From Lachnospiraceae bacterium (lineage in GTDB: Bacteria > Bacillota > Clostridia > Lachnospirales > Lachnospiraceae): 32,349 bases of DNA. The stretch lies in NCBI GenBank assembly GCA_017417105.1, contig JAFPZU010000145.1:1-32349 (forward strand). The letters run 5' to 3'. Under the pieces are notes generated by a model. The model saw only the letters and a program-made list of their open reading frames with translations. It searched no databases and was not told the DNA's origin. The position numbers and the translations under genes are program-made. Positions 8,833 to 16,489 of the stretch are shown piece by piece (position 1 is the stretch's first letter; each line of letters starts with the position of its first letter).

Positions 8833-9471
8833 ATGGGGATACTGAAAAGAGACCTGGGACTTGTGGCTGTAACGGATTTTGCAAGCCTCAGAGTTGACAA
8901 GACCTTAAGGGATGCCGTAGAGGAAGCCATAGACGGCGGCGTCACCATGGTCGTTTTGGATGAGCCGACCCTGCCTCATGACATTCTCATGAAGGAGGCG
9001 GTGAGGCTTAAGATACTCTGCGGTATGCATGACATACCTTTCATCATGATGAGGAATCTTTCCATAGCGGATGCAGTGGATGCAGACGGGATAGTCGTTC
9101 CGATAGATGAGTTTGATCCGGGAAAGATAAGGACAGTGATCGGTACGGAAAGAAGCATAGGGGTTCTGGTATCAAAACCCGAGGAAGCAAAACAGGCTTC
9201 TGACGGAGAGGCATCATTTCTTATGTGCGGCCCCGTAAGCGAAGGCCACGACGGGGAGTATAAAGAGTGTGTAACGATAGAGGAGCTGGAGGCTGTCTGC
9301 GCCGCGGTGGATATCCCCGTTATAGCCTATGGCGGGCTTGCGGATGCCGATATCAATTTTTTGAGAGGAACCGGGATATCCGGGATAGGAGCAGCCCGCG
9401 GTATTTTCGGACAGAATAACGTGCGGTCCGCCGCAGCTTCCTTAAGACGCATATCAAGGGAGATACTCTGA
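8833..9471 (+). CDS. ThiE/TenI-like TIM-barrel protein, diverged
   Basis: Resembles thiamine-phosphate synthase or the related TenI proteins, but with changed active-site motifs. The ATG at 8833 follows AGGGA at a proper distance; the open frame extends further upstream only inside hisS. The 212 residues show the ThiE outline: an early VAVTDF strand, AVEEAIDGGVTMVVL, a DADGIVV strand, GPVSEG, and a terminal phosphate-binding AYGGLADADINFL...GIGAARGIF. In place of the family's usual HLGQ after ADG it has VVPI, and the usual NDR segment and GPxFxTxTK motif are not preserved. That makes standard synthase activity doubtful. It sits between hisS and a CNNM protein with no other thiamine gene in sight. 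The role is unknown. Confidence 0.7.
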   Translation: MGILKRDLGLVAVTDFASLRVDKTLRDAVEEAIDGGVTMVVLDEPTLPHDILMKEAVRLKILCGMHDIPFIMMRNLSIADAVDADGIVVPIDEFDPGKIRTVIGTERSIGVLVSKPEEAKQASDGEASFLMCGPVSEGHDGEYKECVTIEELEAVCAAVDIPVIAYGGLADADINFLRGTGISGIGAARGIFGQNNVRSAAASLRRISREIL

Positions 9472-9472
9472 T

Positions 9473-10732
9473 ATGGCCGTATGGATCGAGCTTGCAGTCC
9501 TGATATTTCTTTCTGCTTTTTTTTCGGCAGCCGAGACGGCGCTTACCACCTTCAATAAGATAAAGATGAGGGAGAAGGCTGATGCAGGGAACAGAGCTGC
9601 GGCGTTTTTGCTTGAGATATCAAACGAAAAGCCCAGGATGCTCTCAGCTATCCTTGTTGGGAATAATATCGTAAATCTGGCAGCGTCTGCCCTGGCTACC
9701 ACCATAGCGATGTCCATCGGGCTTAATGTGGGGGTGATGACTCTGATCCTGACTTTCATTATCCTGATCTTCGGAGAGATCACTCCGAAAAACGCTGCGG
9801 CGGTGAAGGCTGAGGGGCTTGCGCTCTTTTATTCCCACATAATATATGCACTGATGGTAGTGCTGACTCCCGTGATCTGGGTAATAAATAAGATCTGCGC
9901 CGGGGTTTTGAAGATCTTCGGAATAGATATGCACGATTCACAGAGCATAATGACGGAGGGAGAGCTTCGCACCATAGTCGATGTGAGCCATGAGGACGGA
10001 GTCATCGAGTCTGAAGAAAAGGAAATGATCAATAATGTGGTGGACTTTGGCGATGCGAAGGCTAAAGACATCATGACGCCAAGGATCGATCTGGCGGAAG
10101 TTGACATCGACGCGACCTATGATGATGTGTGGAAGATCTTCAATGAGGAGATGTATACCAGGATTCCTGTATACAAGGGGGACAGGGATAATATCATCGG
10201 CATCATAAACATGAAAGATTTCTTTGTAAGCGCGGACAGGGAGAGCTTTCGCACTACTGATATAATGAGAGATGCATATTATACCTATGAGACAAAGAGC
10301 ACTTCCGAACTTCTTGTGGAGATGCAGGAGGAATCGGCTCCCATGGCCATAGTCCTCAACGAGTACGGAGCTTCGGAGGGGGTGGTCACCATGGAGGATC
10401 TTATCGAGGAGATAGTCGGAGAGATAAGAGACGAATATGACGAGGACGAGGAGGATATGATCGAGGAGATATCCGAGAGGGAATATCTCGTGGAGGCCTC
10501 CGTAAAGCTGGATGATCTTAATGATGAGATAGGAACGAATCTTAAATCGGAAGACTATGATACAGTCGGAGGGTATATAATAGGGATGTTTGACAGCATT
10601 CCCCAGGCAGGAGAGACCTGCGTGAATGACGAGGGCATAACCTTTGAGATAATAGAGGCGGCTAAAAACAGGATAGATAAGGTTAAGATAATACTTAAGG
10701 AGAGTAATAAGGATGAAGCAGTCAAGAACTAA
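9473..10732 (+). CDS. CNNM/CBS-domain membrane protein (hemolysin C / CorC family)
   Basis: A transporter-like integral membrane protein of the family linked to Mg2+ or Co2+ efflux. The first 150 residues form the CNNM domain with about four hydrophobic segments: an N-terminal one ending FFSAAETAL, one starting MLSAILVGNNIVNL, one containing LILTFIILIFGEITPKN, and one around 125-150. A CBS pair (about 200-320) begins with IMTPRIDL and contains YTRIPVY and the second-repeat NEYGASEGVVTMEDL. A CorC/HlyC C-terminal domain ends at 410. The name hemolysin is historical; ion transport is the likelier role. It starts one base after the preceding stop and its last 20 bases overlap aspS. Confidence 0.9.
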   Translation: MAVWIELAVLIFLSAFFSAAETALTTFNKIKMREKADAGNRAAAFLLEISNEKPRMLSAILVGNNIVNLAASALATTIAMSIGLNVGVMTLILTFIILIFGEITPKNAAAVKAEGLALFYSHIIYALMVVLTPVIWVINKICAGVLKIFGIDMHDSQSIMTEGELRTIVDVSHEDGVIESEEKEMINNVVDFGDAKAKDIMTPRIDLAEVDIDATYDDVWKIFNEEMYTRIPVYKGDRDNIIGIINMKDFFVSADRESFRTTDIMRDAYYTYETKSTSELLVEMQEESAPMAIVLNEYGASEGVVTMEDLIEEIVGEIRDEYDEDEEDMIEEISEREYLVEASVKLDDLNDEIGTNLKSEDYDTVGGYIIGMFDSIPQAGETCVNDEGITFEIIEAAKNRIDKVKIILKESNKDEAVKN

Positions 10733-12473
10733 CACATGCGGAGAATTAAGGCTTGGTGATGTCGGAAGCAAGGTTACGCTTGCAGGCTACTACGAGAACA
10801 TGAGAAAGGTCAGCAAGAATCTGGGCTTTTTGGTGTTAAGGGACTTCTACGGAGTAACCCAGATCGTGGTAGAGACCGAGGAGATGATGGATAAGCTTAC
10901 GGGAATCAATACCGAATCCACTTTGCAGGTAACGGGAACTGTAAGAGAAAGATCCAGCAAGAATCCCGAGATACCGACGGGGGAGATAGAGGTTGTGCCC
11001 GAAGAGATCGTGGTTCTGGGAAAGTGCAGATATAACGAGCTTCCTTTTGAGATAACAAGATCGAAAGAAGCGGATGAGAATGCAAGGCTTCGCTACAGAT
11101 ATCTGGATCTTCGAAATCCTGCCGTTAAGGCTAATATCGTATTAAGATGCAATGTAGTGGCAGAGCTTAGAAAGGCCATGACAGAGCAGGGCTTTTTGGA
11201 GATCACGACACCCATACTTACCTGCTCATCGCCTGAGGGAGCAAGGGATTATCTTGTGCCTTCAAGGCTTCATGCAGGAAAGTTTTATGCCCTTCCCCAG
11301 GCTCCGCAGCAGTTCAAGCAGATACTCATGGCTTCGGGCTTTGACAGATATTTCCAGATAGCGCCCTGTTTCCGTGACGAGGATGCAAGGGCTGACAGAT
11401 CTCCGGGAGAATTCTATCAGCTTGATATGGAAATGGCCTTTGCAAGCCAGGAGGATGTATTCTCTGTAGTTGAAGAAGTGCTGCCTCCCGTCTTTGCAAA
11501 GTACGGCAAATATAAGAAGGCTTCAGGAGCGCCTTTTAAGAGGATAGCCTACCTTGAAGCGCTTGATACCTACGGCACCGACAAACCTGACCTTCGGATA
11601 GACCTTACGCTTACTGAAGTTACGGAGCTTATGAAGGGAGCAGGCTTCGAGCCTTTCGATAATGCTGAAACCATAAAGGCGATCGTGGTTCACGGTTTTG
11701 AGGGCTCAAGGAAGGTAATAGACAAGATAGTATCCGACGCAGAGGTAGTATCCGGCGGAAAGGGCTACTGGATAAAATGCGGAGATGACGGGAGGGGTCT
11801 TGCGGGAGGAGTGTCAAAGTTCCTTGCAGATAAACAGGGGGAAGTAATAAAGACTTTAGACCTTAAAGCAGGCGACGTTGTATTTATCAGCGCAGGAAGC
11901 AGGGGGCAGGCGCTTAAGACCGGCGGAACCCTGATAAAGACCATAGGAGCATCCGTTCCCGGACATATGGATAAGGAGGCTTATGAATTCTGCTGGATCG
12001 TGGATTTCCCCATGTATGAGATCGGAGAGGAATCGGGAGAGCTGGAGTTCTGTCACAATCCTTTCTCAATGCCTCAGGGCGGTCTTGATTCCCTGAAAAA
12101 TGAGGATCCGCTGAAGATACTCGCGTATCAGTACGATCTTGTCTGCAACGGAGTGGAGCTTTCCTCAGGAGCAGTCAGAAACCATGATCCCGAGATCATG
12201 ATAGAGGCCTTTAAGCTTGTGGGACTTGGGGAAGAGGATGTAAAGGCCAAATTCCCTGCCATGTACAATGCTTTCTGCTACGGTGCGCCGCCTCATGCAG
12301 GCATAGCTCCCGGAGTTGACCGGATGATAATGCTCATAGCCGGGGAGGAGTCAATCCGGGAGATCATACCGTTCCCGATGAATAAGAACGCTGAGGATCT
12401 CATGATGGGCGCCCCCGCGGAAGTGGAACCCAAACAATTGCAGGATGTGCATATATCAGTAACGGAGGAATAA
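10713..12473 (+). CDS. aspS: Aspartyl-tRNA synthetase, bacterial type
   Basis: Charges tRNA-Asp (and, in organisms lacking AsnRS, possibly tRNA-Asn). The 586 residues match the bacterial form: an N-terminal OB-fold anticodon-binding domain (about 1-110), class II core starting RLRYRYLDLRNP, motif 2 in FRDEDARADRSPGEFYQLD, an inserted GAD domain (about 300-410) and motif 3 in GIAPGVDRMIMLI. The gene overlaps the end of the CNNM gene by 20 bases, and AAGGAG lies inside that gene upstream of the start. A terminator-like hairpin follows. Whether it is discriminating cannot be settled from this window. Confidence 0.96.
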   Translation: MKQSRTNTCGELRLGDVGSKVTLAGYYENMRKVSKNLGFLVLRDFYGVTQIVVETEEMMDKLTGINTESTLQVTGTVRERSSKNPEIPTGEIEVVPEEIVVLGKCRYNELPFEITRSKEADENARLRYRYLDLRNPAVKANIVLRCNVVAELRKAMTEQGFLEITTPILTCSSPEGARDYLVPSRLHAGKFYALPQAPQQFKQILMASGFDRYFQIAPCFRDEDARADRSPGEFYQLDMEMAFASQEDVFSVVEEVLPPVFAKYGKYKKASGAPFKRIAYLEALDTYGTDKPDLRIDLTLTEVTELMKGAGFEPFDNAETIKAIVVHGFEGSRKVIDKIVSDAEVVSGGKGYWIKCGDDGRGLAGGVSKFLADKQGEVIKTLDLKAGDVVFISAGSRGQALKTGGTLIKTIGASVPGHMDKEAYEFCWIVDFPMYEIGEESGELEFCHNPFSMPQGGLDSLKNEDPLKILAYQYDLVCNGVELSSGAVRNHDPEIMIEAFKLVGLGEEDVKAKFPAMYNAFCYGAPPHAGIAPGVDRMIMLIAGEESIREIIPFPMNKNAEDLMMGAPAEVEPKQLQDVHISVTEE

Positions 12474-12485
12474 CAGATAATTTCA

Positions 12486-12514
12486 TAATATAATGTGTTG
12501 GCAGTTACTCTGTG
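12486..12514 (+). repeat. Post-operon repeat, copy 1
   Basis: Twenty-nine bases match 24343-24371 with two mismatches, including an exact 17-base block containing GCAGTTACTCTGT. Both copies lie 10-20 bases after the stop codon of the last gene in a run. Confidence 0.6.
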
Positions 12515-12547
12515 CCAGGCCGTTGTCTTGAAGGAACAGAGTATTTT
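12506..12547 (+). terminator. Probable terminator of the rel-aspS run
   Basis: TACTCTGT (12506-12513) pairs perfectly with ACAGAGTA (12536-12543), followed by TTTT. The loop of 22 bases is long, so efficiency is uncertain. Confidence 0.45.
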
Positions 12548-12562
12548 GCTGAAATTTCATTG

Positions 12563-12591
12563 TTGACAAAGAAGAGGGGCACTCGTATAAT
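12563..12591 (+). promoter_or_regulatory. Fully consensus vegetative promoter for rpmF
   Basis: TTGACA (12563-12568), a 17-base spacer and TATAAT (12586-12591) match the sigma-A consensus at all twelve positions. It lies 57 bases before the rpmF start, in line with high ribosomal protein expression. Confidence 0.88.
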
Positions 12592-12648
12592 AGCGGGGTA
12601 TGGTTGCCGGAAGGCGCATACGAAATCTGGTGTGAAGGAGGTGTAAAT

Positions 12649-12828
12649 ATGTCAATCTGCCCGAAGAATAAATCATCCAAGGGACACAGAGATCAGAGAC
12701 GTGCGAATTGGAGAATGGCAAAGATGAACCTGGTAAGATGTCCCAAGTGCGGCGAACTCATGCTTCCTCACAGGGTTTGCAAGAGCTGCGGTACATACAA
12801 CAAAAAGGAAGTCCTTGCTCAGGATTGA
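12649..12828 (+). CDS. rpmF: 50S ribosomal protein L32
   Basis: A zinc-ribbon protein of the large ribosomal subunit. The ATG at 12649 was chosen because GAAGGAGG lies just upstream; the longer frame from 12604 has no such site. The 59 residues show the basic N-terminus and the ribbon CPKC...CKSC with LPHRVC between, as in L32. All four cysteines are present, so this is the zinc-binding form. The DUF177/YceD gene that commonly precedes rpmF in bacteria is absent here; aspS and a repeat take its place. A terminator follows, so rpmF may be a single-gene transcript. Confidence 0.95.
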   Translation: MSICPKNKSSKGHRDQRRANWRMAKMNLVRCPKCGELMLPHRVCKSCGTYNKKEVLAQD

Positions 12829-12844
12829 TAAAAAGAAAAGGTTA

Positions 12845-12875
12845 CGGGGCTCCGGTATGATCCGGGGCTCTTTTT
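12845..12875 (+). terminator. Terminator after rpmF
   Basis: GGGGCTCCGG (12846-12855) pairs with CCGGGGCTCT (12862-12871), with three G-T wobbles, across a 6-base loop, and T residues follow (12871-12875). It separates rpmF from the next small ORF, perhaps as a partial terminator. Confidence 0.7.
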
Positions 12876-12885
12876 ACGTAGAGAC

Positions 12886-13098
12886 ATGAAAAAAATAGAG
12901 TTTGAATCTGATCTTGCAAAAGAATTATATACGGAAGTATCCGCTCTGGCAGATATGAAAAAAGTCGACAGGCCTTATATCAGTCTTGCCTATATCTGGA
13001 AGGTATGGCAGAAGGTATACAGGATGAGCTTCGGCTCCACAAGGCATATCTTCATGCCGGGAGAGCTTACCCGGAAAGAAGAGCCGGGGGACGTTTGA
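12886..13098 (+). CDS. Small unrecognised protein, 70 residues
   Basis: I do not recognise this protein. It begins MKKIEFESDLAKELYTE and ends in a charged tail, with no signal peptide, membrane segment or cysteine. It has an aromatic-rich middle (YISLAYIWKVWQKVY). It starts 11 bases after the rpmF terminator with only a weak GTAGAGA ribosome binding site, and its TGA stop overlaps the -35 box of the next promoter. In favour of a real gene are its length, its orientation with the run and its codon use like that of its neighbours. Against are the weak initiation signals. It may be read through from the rpmF promoter. Confidence 0.5.
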   Translation: MKKIEFESDLAKELYTEVSALADMKKVDRPYISLAYIWKVWQKVYRMSFGSTRHIFMPGELTRKEEPGDV

Positions 13099-13123
13099 CA
13101 GACATTATGTCGTTTTGTATAGT
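13095..13123 (+). promoter_or_regulatory. Strong promoter for the plsX-acpP-rnc-smc-ftsY run
   Basis: TTGACA (13095-13100), 17 bases, TATAGT (13118-13123). Eleven of twelve positions match the consensus. It overlaps the stop codon of the small ORF. No FapR-type palindrome is seen around it. Confidence 0.78.
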
Positions 13124-13160
13124 AGATGCGAAGAAGAATAGGACTTGATACGGAGAGGAA

Positions 13161-14156
13161 ATGGTTAATGTAGCAGTTGATGCCATGGGCGGAGACAATG
13201 CTCCCTGTGAGATAGTACGGGGGGCAGTGGACGCTGTCCGGGCAAATGAAAATGTTCATGTATACCTTGTCGGGAAAAAGGATGAGGTAGAGACAGAACT
13301 TAAAAAACATGAATATCCTAAGGACAGGATAGAGATAACGGAGGCTTCAGAGATCATAGAGATGGCTGAGCCGCCGGTCATGGCCATAAGGAAGAAGAGG
13401 GATTCTTCCATTGTAGTAGCCTTAAATCTTGTGAAAGAAGGTAAATGCGATGCCTTTGTATCGGCAGGAAGCACCGGAGCAGTGCTTGTGGGCGGTCAGC
13501 TGATCGTCGGACGCATCAAAGGGGTGGAAAGGCCGCCTCTTGCACCGCTCATACCGAATGCCGAGGGGGTTTCGCTTCTTGTGGACTGCGGAGCGAACGT
13601 GGATGCAAGACCTACACATCTTCTGCAGTTTGCCAAGATGGGATCCGCCTATATGGAGTACGCCATGGGAGTTAAAAATCCCAGGGTTGCGATCCTTAAT
13701 ATAGGAACGGAAGAGGAAAAGGGAAACGCGCTTGTAAAGGATACCTATCCTTTATTACAGGCAGCGACGGATATAAATTTTACAGGCTCCATAGAGGCAA
13801 GGGATATACCTGCAGGCGGAGCGGATGTCATAGTCTGTGATGCCTTTGCGGGAAATGTGGCGCTCAAAATGTATGAAGGGGTGGCGAAGGTGCTCCTTTC
13901 AAAGATGAAGGACGTCATGATGACAAATTTAAAGACGAAAATCGGAGCCGTTCTGATAAAGGATAGGCTGAAGGAGACACTTAAGGATTTTGACGCATCG
14001 CAGTATGGCGGAGCTCCCCTTTTGGGACTCAAAGGTCTTGTGGTCAAAACCCATGGTTCAGCGAAGGCAGGAGAGGTCAGGAATTCGATAATACAGTGCA
14101 TCACTTTCAAGGAACAGGATGTAAACGGCAAGATAAAAGAGTTTCTGGAGCTTTAG
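13161..14156 (+). CDS. plsX: Phosphate acyltransferase PlsX
   Basis: Converts acyl-ACP to acyl-phosphate for phospholipid synthesis, acting peripherally at the membrane. The 331 residues begin with the family signature VAVDAMGGDNAP and include SAGSTGAVLVGG, LVDCGANVD and the C-terminal GGAPLLGLKGLVVKTHGSA. Length and motifs fit a complete protein. GGAGAGG lies just before the ATG. Genes for the acyl carrier protein and RNase III follow, the usual Firmicute arrangement, though fabD and fabG are not between plsX and acpP here. Confidence 0.96.
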   Translation: MVNVAVDAMGGDNAPCEIVRGAVDAVRANENVHVYLVGKKDEVETELKKHEYPKDRIEITEASEIIEMAEPPVMAIRKKRDSSIVVALNLVKEGKCDAFVSAGSTGAVLVGGQLIVGRIKGVERPPLAPLIPNAEGVSLLVDCGANVDARPTHLLQFAKMGSAYMEYAMGVKNPRVAILNIGTEEEKGNALVKDTYPLLQAATDINFTGSIEARDIPAGGADVIVCDAFAGNVALKMYEGVAKVLLSKMKDVMMTNLKTKIGAVLIKDRLKETLKDFDASQYGGAPLLGLKGLVVKTHGSAKAGEVRNSIIQCITFKEQDVNGKIKEFLEL

Positions 14157-14168
14157 GAGGAGGGAGAT

Positions 14169-14405
14169 ATGGAATTTGAAAAACTGAAGGAGATCATAGC
14201 AGAGGTTTTGAGCGTGGATCAGGAGGAGGTTACGCTTGAGACAACCTTCACGGATGATCTGGGAGCTGATTCGCTCGATATATTCCAGATCATTATGGGA
14301 ATTGAGCAGGAGTTTGAGCTTACGATCGACACCGAAGAGGTGGAGAAAATAAAGACCGTAGGCGATGCGGTAGAGCTTATAAAGGCGACAAGGGAAAAGA
14401 ATTAA
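14169..14405 (+). CDS. acpP: Acyl carrier protein
   Basis: Carries acyl chains on a phosphopantetheine arm for fatty-acid synthesis. The 78-residue acidic protein has the modification site GADSLD with Ser35, preceded by FTDDL, and four-helix ACP spacing. An AGGAGGAGGG ribosome binding site precedes the ATG, stronger than that of its neighbours, as expected for an abundant protein. It follows plsX by 12 bases, matching PlsX's use of acyl-ACP. A terminator-like hairpin follows, which would allow higher levels of the promoter-proximal genes than of rnc and smc. Confidence 0.96.
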   Translation: MEFEKLKEIIAEVLSVDQEEVTLETTFTDDLGADSLDIFQIIMGIEQEFELTIDTEEVEKIKTVGDAVELIKATREKN

Positions 14406-14423
14406 ATAAACGGACTTTACTGC

Positions 14424-14455
14424 GGGAGCCGGTGGAACCTGCCGGCTTTCCTTTT
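14424..14455 (+). terminator. Attenuating terminator between acpP and rnc
   Basis: GGGAGCCGG (14424-14432) pairs with CCGGCTTTC (14442-14450), six canonical pairs plus outer wobbles, then a short T-rich run. It is imperfect, so partial read-through into rnc is likely. Confidence 0.5.
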
Positions 14456-14469
14456 GTTGGTTTAAGAAC

Positions 14470-15159
14470 ATGAATAATAAGTATCCGTTGGGAAGACTTG
14501 AAAAGAATATAGGCTACAAATTTAAGGACAGGGAGCTTCTTTTAACTGCCCTTACCCACTCGTCCTTAAAAAATGAGGTAGAGGATGAGAGCCGGGATGA
14601 TTATGAAAGACAGGAGTATCTGGGGGATGCGGTTTTGGAGCTTGTATCCTCTGAATTCATCTATCATAAATATCCCGAAATGCGGGAGGGTGAGATGACG
14701 AAGCTCCGGGCTTCCCTTGTGTGTGAGCCATCTCTGACGCAGTGTGCAAAGGATATAGATCTTCCCGATTTTATTATGCTGGGAAAAGGCGAGGACAGGC
14801 AGGACTCAAGGCATAAGGACTCCATAGTGTCGGACGTTTTTGAAGCGCTGATAGGAGGCATATACCTTGATGCAGGACTTACGGAAGCAAAGAAGTTCAT
14901 AGAGAGGTTTGTGCTTGATGATATGGAAAACAGGGCTTTATTCCATGATTCAAAGACACAGCTGCAAAACATTGCCCAGGCTGAAGGGTGGGAACTTGAA
15001 TATGAGCTTGTGGGAGAAAGCGGCCCCGAACATATGAAAAGATTCACGATGGCCGTTAAGATAAACGGAGAGGAAATATCCAGGAAGACCGGGAGTTCCA
15101 AAAAAGGAGCCGCTCAGGAAGCAGCGTACGACGCCCTGGTTAGGATGAGGAAGATATAG
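14470..15159 (+). CDS. rnc: Ribonuclease III
   Basis: Cleaves double-stranded RNA in rRNA processing and mRNA turnover. The 229 residues have the endonuclease domain with the signature ERQEYLGDAVLEL (catalytic Glu49 and Asp53; the usual ERLEF is ERQEY here), and the second acidic pair in DSIVSDVFEALIGG (Asp122, Glu125). A double-stranded-RNA-binding domain follows at about 155-226, with DSKTQLQNIAQ and the GSSKKGAAQEAA helix. All four catalytic acids are present. The ribosome binding site is weak. Its stop is followed one base later by the smc start. Confidence 0.96.
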   Translation: MNNKYPLGRLEKNIGYKFKDRELLLTALTHSSLKNEVEDESRDDYERQEYLGDAVLELVSSEFIYHKYPEMREGEMTKLRASLVCEPSLTQCAKDIDLPDFIMLGKGEDRQDSRHKDSIVSDVFEALIGGIYLDAGLTEAKKFIERFVLDDMENRALFHDSKTQLQNIAQAEGWELEYELVGESGPEHMKRFTMAVKINGEEISRKTGSSKKGAAQEAAYDALVRMRKI

Positions 15160-15160
15160 G

Positions 15161-16294
15161 ATGTATTTAAAAAGCATAGAAATACACGGATTCAAATCAT
15201 TTGCCGATAAGATAAAGCTCGATTTCAAATACGGTATAACGGGCATAGTGGGTCCTAACGGCTCCGGCAAGAGTAATGTAAGCGATGCGGTGCGCTGGGT
15301 TTTGGGAGAGCAGAGCGCCAGGCAGCTTCGCGGCGCATCCATGCAGGATGTCATATTTGCAGGCACCGAGATCAGAAAGCCCATGGGCTATGCCTATGTG
15401 ACGATCACAATGGACAATACCGACCATGTGCTTGCAGCCGACTATGATGAAGTATCGGTTACAAGAAGGGTGTACAGATCCGGGGAATCGGATTACCTGA
15501 TAAACGGAAATCCTGTGAGGCTCAGAGACATAAACGAGCTTTTCTATGATACCGGAATAGGCCAGGACGGCTACTCCATCATCGGTCAGGGAAGGATAGA
15601 CCAGATACTTTCGGGGAAGCCGGAGGAGAGAAGAGAGCTTTTTGACGAAGCCTGCGGGATCGTAAAATACAGAAAGAGGAAGGATACTGCCGCAAAAAAG
15701 CTTGAAAGCGAAAAGGCAAACCTTTTGAGACTTACGGATATCCTCTCGGAGGTTGAGGGAAGAGTAGGCCCCCTGGAAAAGCAGGCGGAAAACGCAAAGA
15801 TATATCTTGAAAAAAAGGAAGAGCTGAAAAAGCTTGACATCAATATCTTCCTTGCGGAATCAGAGCGTTATGAAAGCCTCCTTGAAGAAAACGCCGGTAA
15901 GTATGACAACCTTATGAACGACATAGACGGTGTCCAGAGGGAGCTTAACGAGAGCCATCAAAAGTATACGGAAGCCGGAGAGAAGATAGAAGAACTCGAT
16001 ATTAAGATCGAGGATATGAGAAAGGAGATATCCGACACCACCTTAAAGCGGGGGCAGATCGATTCCCAGATCAGGGTTCTGACGGAGCAGATCAATTCTC
16101 TCACTTCCTCCACGAATCATTTCAAAAAGAGGAGTAATGAGATACAGGAAAGTCTTGATTCCCACGATAAGGAGCTCATAAAGCTTAATGAAAACAAGGC
16201 TGATATCGATAAGAAGATAGAAGAGCTTTCCGGTAAAGGAAGCGGCAAAAGTGAAGAGCTTGATGCCTACGATAAAAAGATAGAGGAAGCCTGA
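15161..16294 (+). CDS. smc: SMC N-terminal part: Walker A head and start of coiled coil
   Basis: The first 377 residues of the chromosome condensin subunit. MYLKSIEIHGFKSF opens the head domain, Walker A is GPNGSGKSN (31-39), followed by AVRWVLGEQSARQLRG and the Q-loop region GQGRIDQILSGKPEERRELFDEA. From about residue 165 the sequence becomes long, charged coiled coil rich in Glu and Lys. It ends in KKIEEA before the TGA. On its own this piece lacks the hinge and the Walker B half and could not form an ATPase. It starts one base after the rnc stop; the ribosome binding site (GATGAGGAAG) is inside rnc. Confidence 0.88.
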   Translation: MYLKSIEIHGFKSFADKIKLDFKYGITGIVGPNGSGKSNVSDAVRWVLGEQSARQLRGASMQDVIFAGTEIRKPMGYAYVTITMDNTDHVLAADYDEVSVTRRVYRSGESDYLINGNPVRLRDINELFYDTGIGQDGYSIIGQGRIDQILSGKPEERRELFDEACGIVKYRKRKDTAAKKLESEKANLLRLTDILSEVEGRVGPLEKQAENAKIYLEKKEELKKLDINIFLAESERYESLLEENAGKYDNLMNDIDGVQRELNESHQKYTEAGEKIEELDIKIEDMRKEISDTTLKRGQIDSQIRVLTEQINSLTSSTNHFKKRSNEIQESLDSHDKELIKLNENKADIDKKIEELSGKGSGKSEELDAYDKKIEEA

Positions 16295-16304
16295 AAAAAG
16301 GCTT
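16285..16304 (+). other. Hairpin enclosing the in-frame TGA of smc
   Basis: GAAGCCT and AGGCTTC form a perfect 7-bp stem around a loop of GAAAAA. The T of the TGA is the last base of the left arm and its GA begins the loop. Such a structure could favour a template-switch mutation or a read error, or affect stop-codon reading. Confidence 0.7.
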
Positions 16305-16489
16305 CGGAAAAGAAGCAGCTCGTTATAGATACCATAGCGGGAAGAGGAGCCTTAAAGGGAGAAAAGGAAAAGCTTGCAACGCTTCTTTCGCAGTCAGAGA
16401 TAAAGAAGGCGGAGCTTGCCTCAAGACTGCTTCGGGTAAAGAGCTCGGAGGCAGAAGCCAATGATGCCATAGAGCGGGTAAAAAAGGAG

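Noticed and set aside
13099-13160. FapR operator before plsX
   Set aside because: No palindrome resembling the FapR site was seen in the leader.
16292-16294. The smc TGA as a selenocysteine codon
   Set aside because: No bacterial SECIS-like stem-loop with suitable spacing lies downstream, the hairpin encloses rather than follows the TGA, and a selenocysteine in coiled coil would serve no known purpose.
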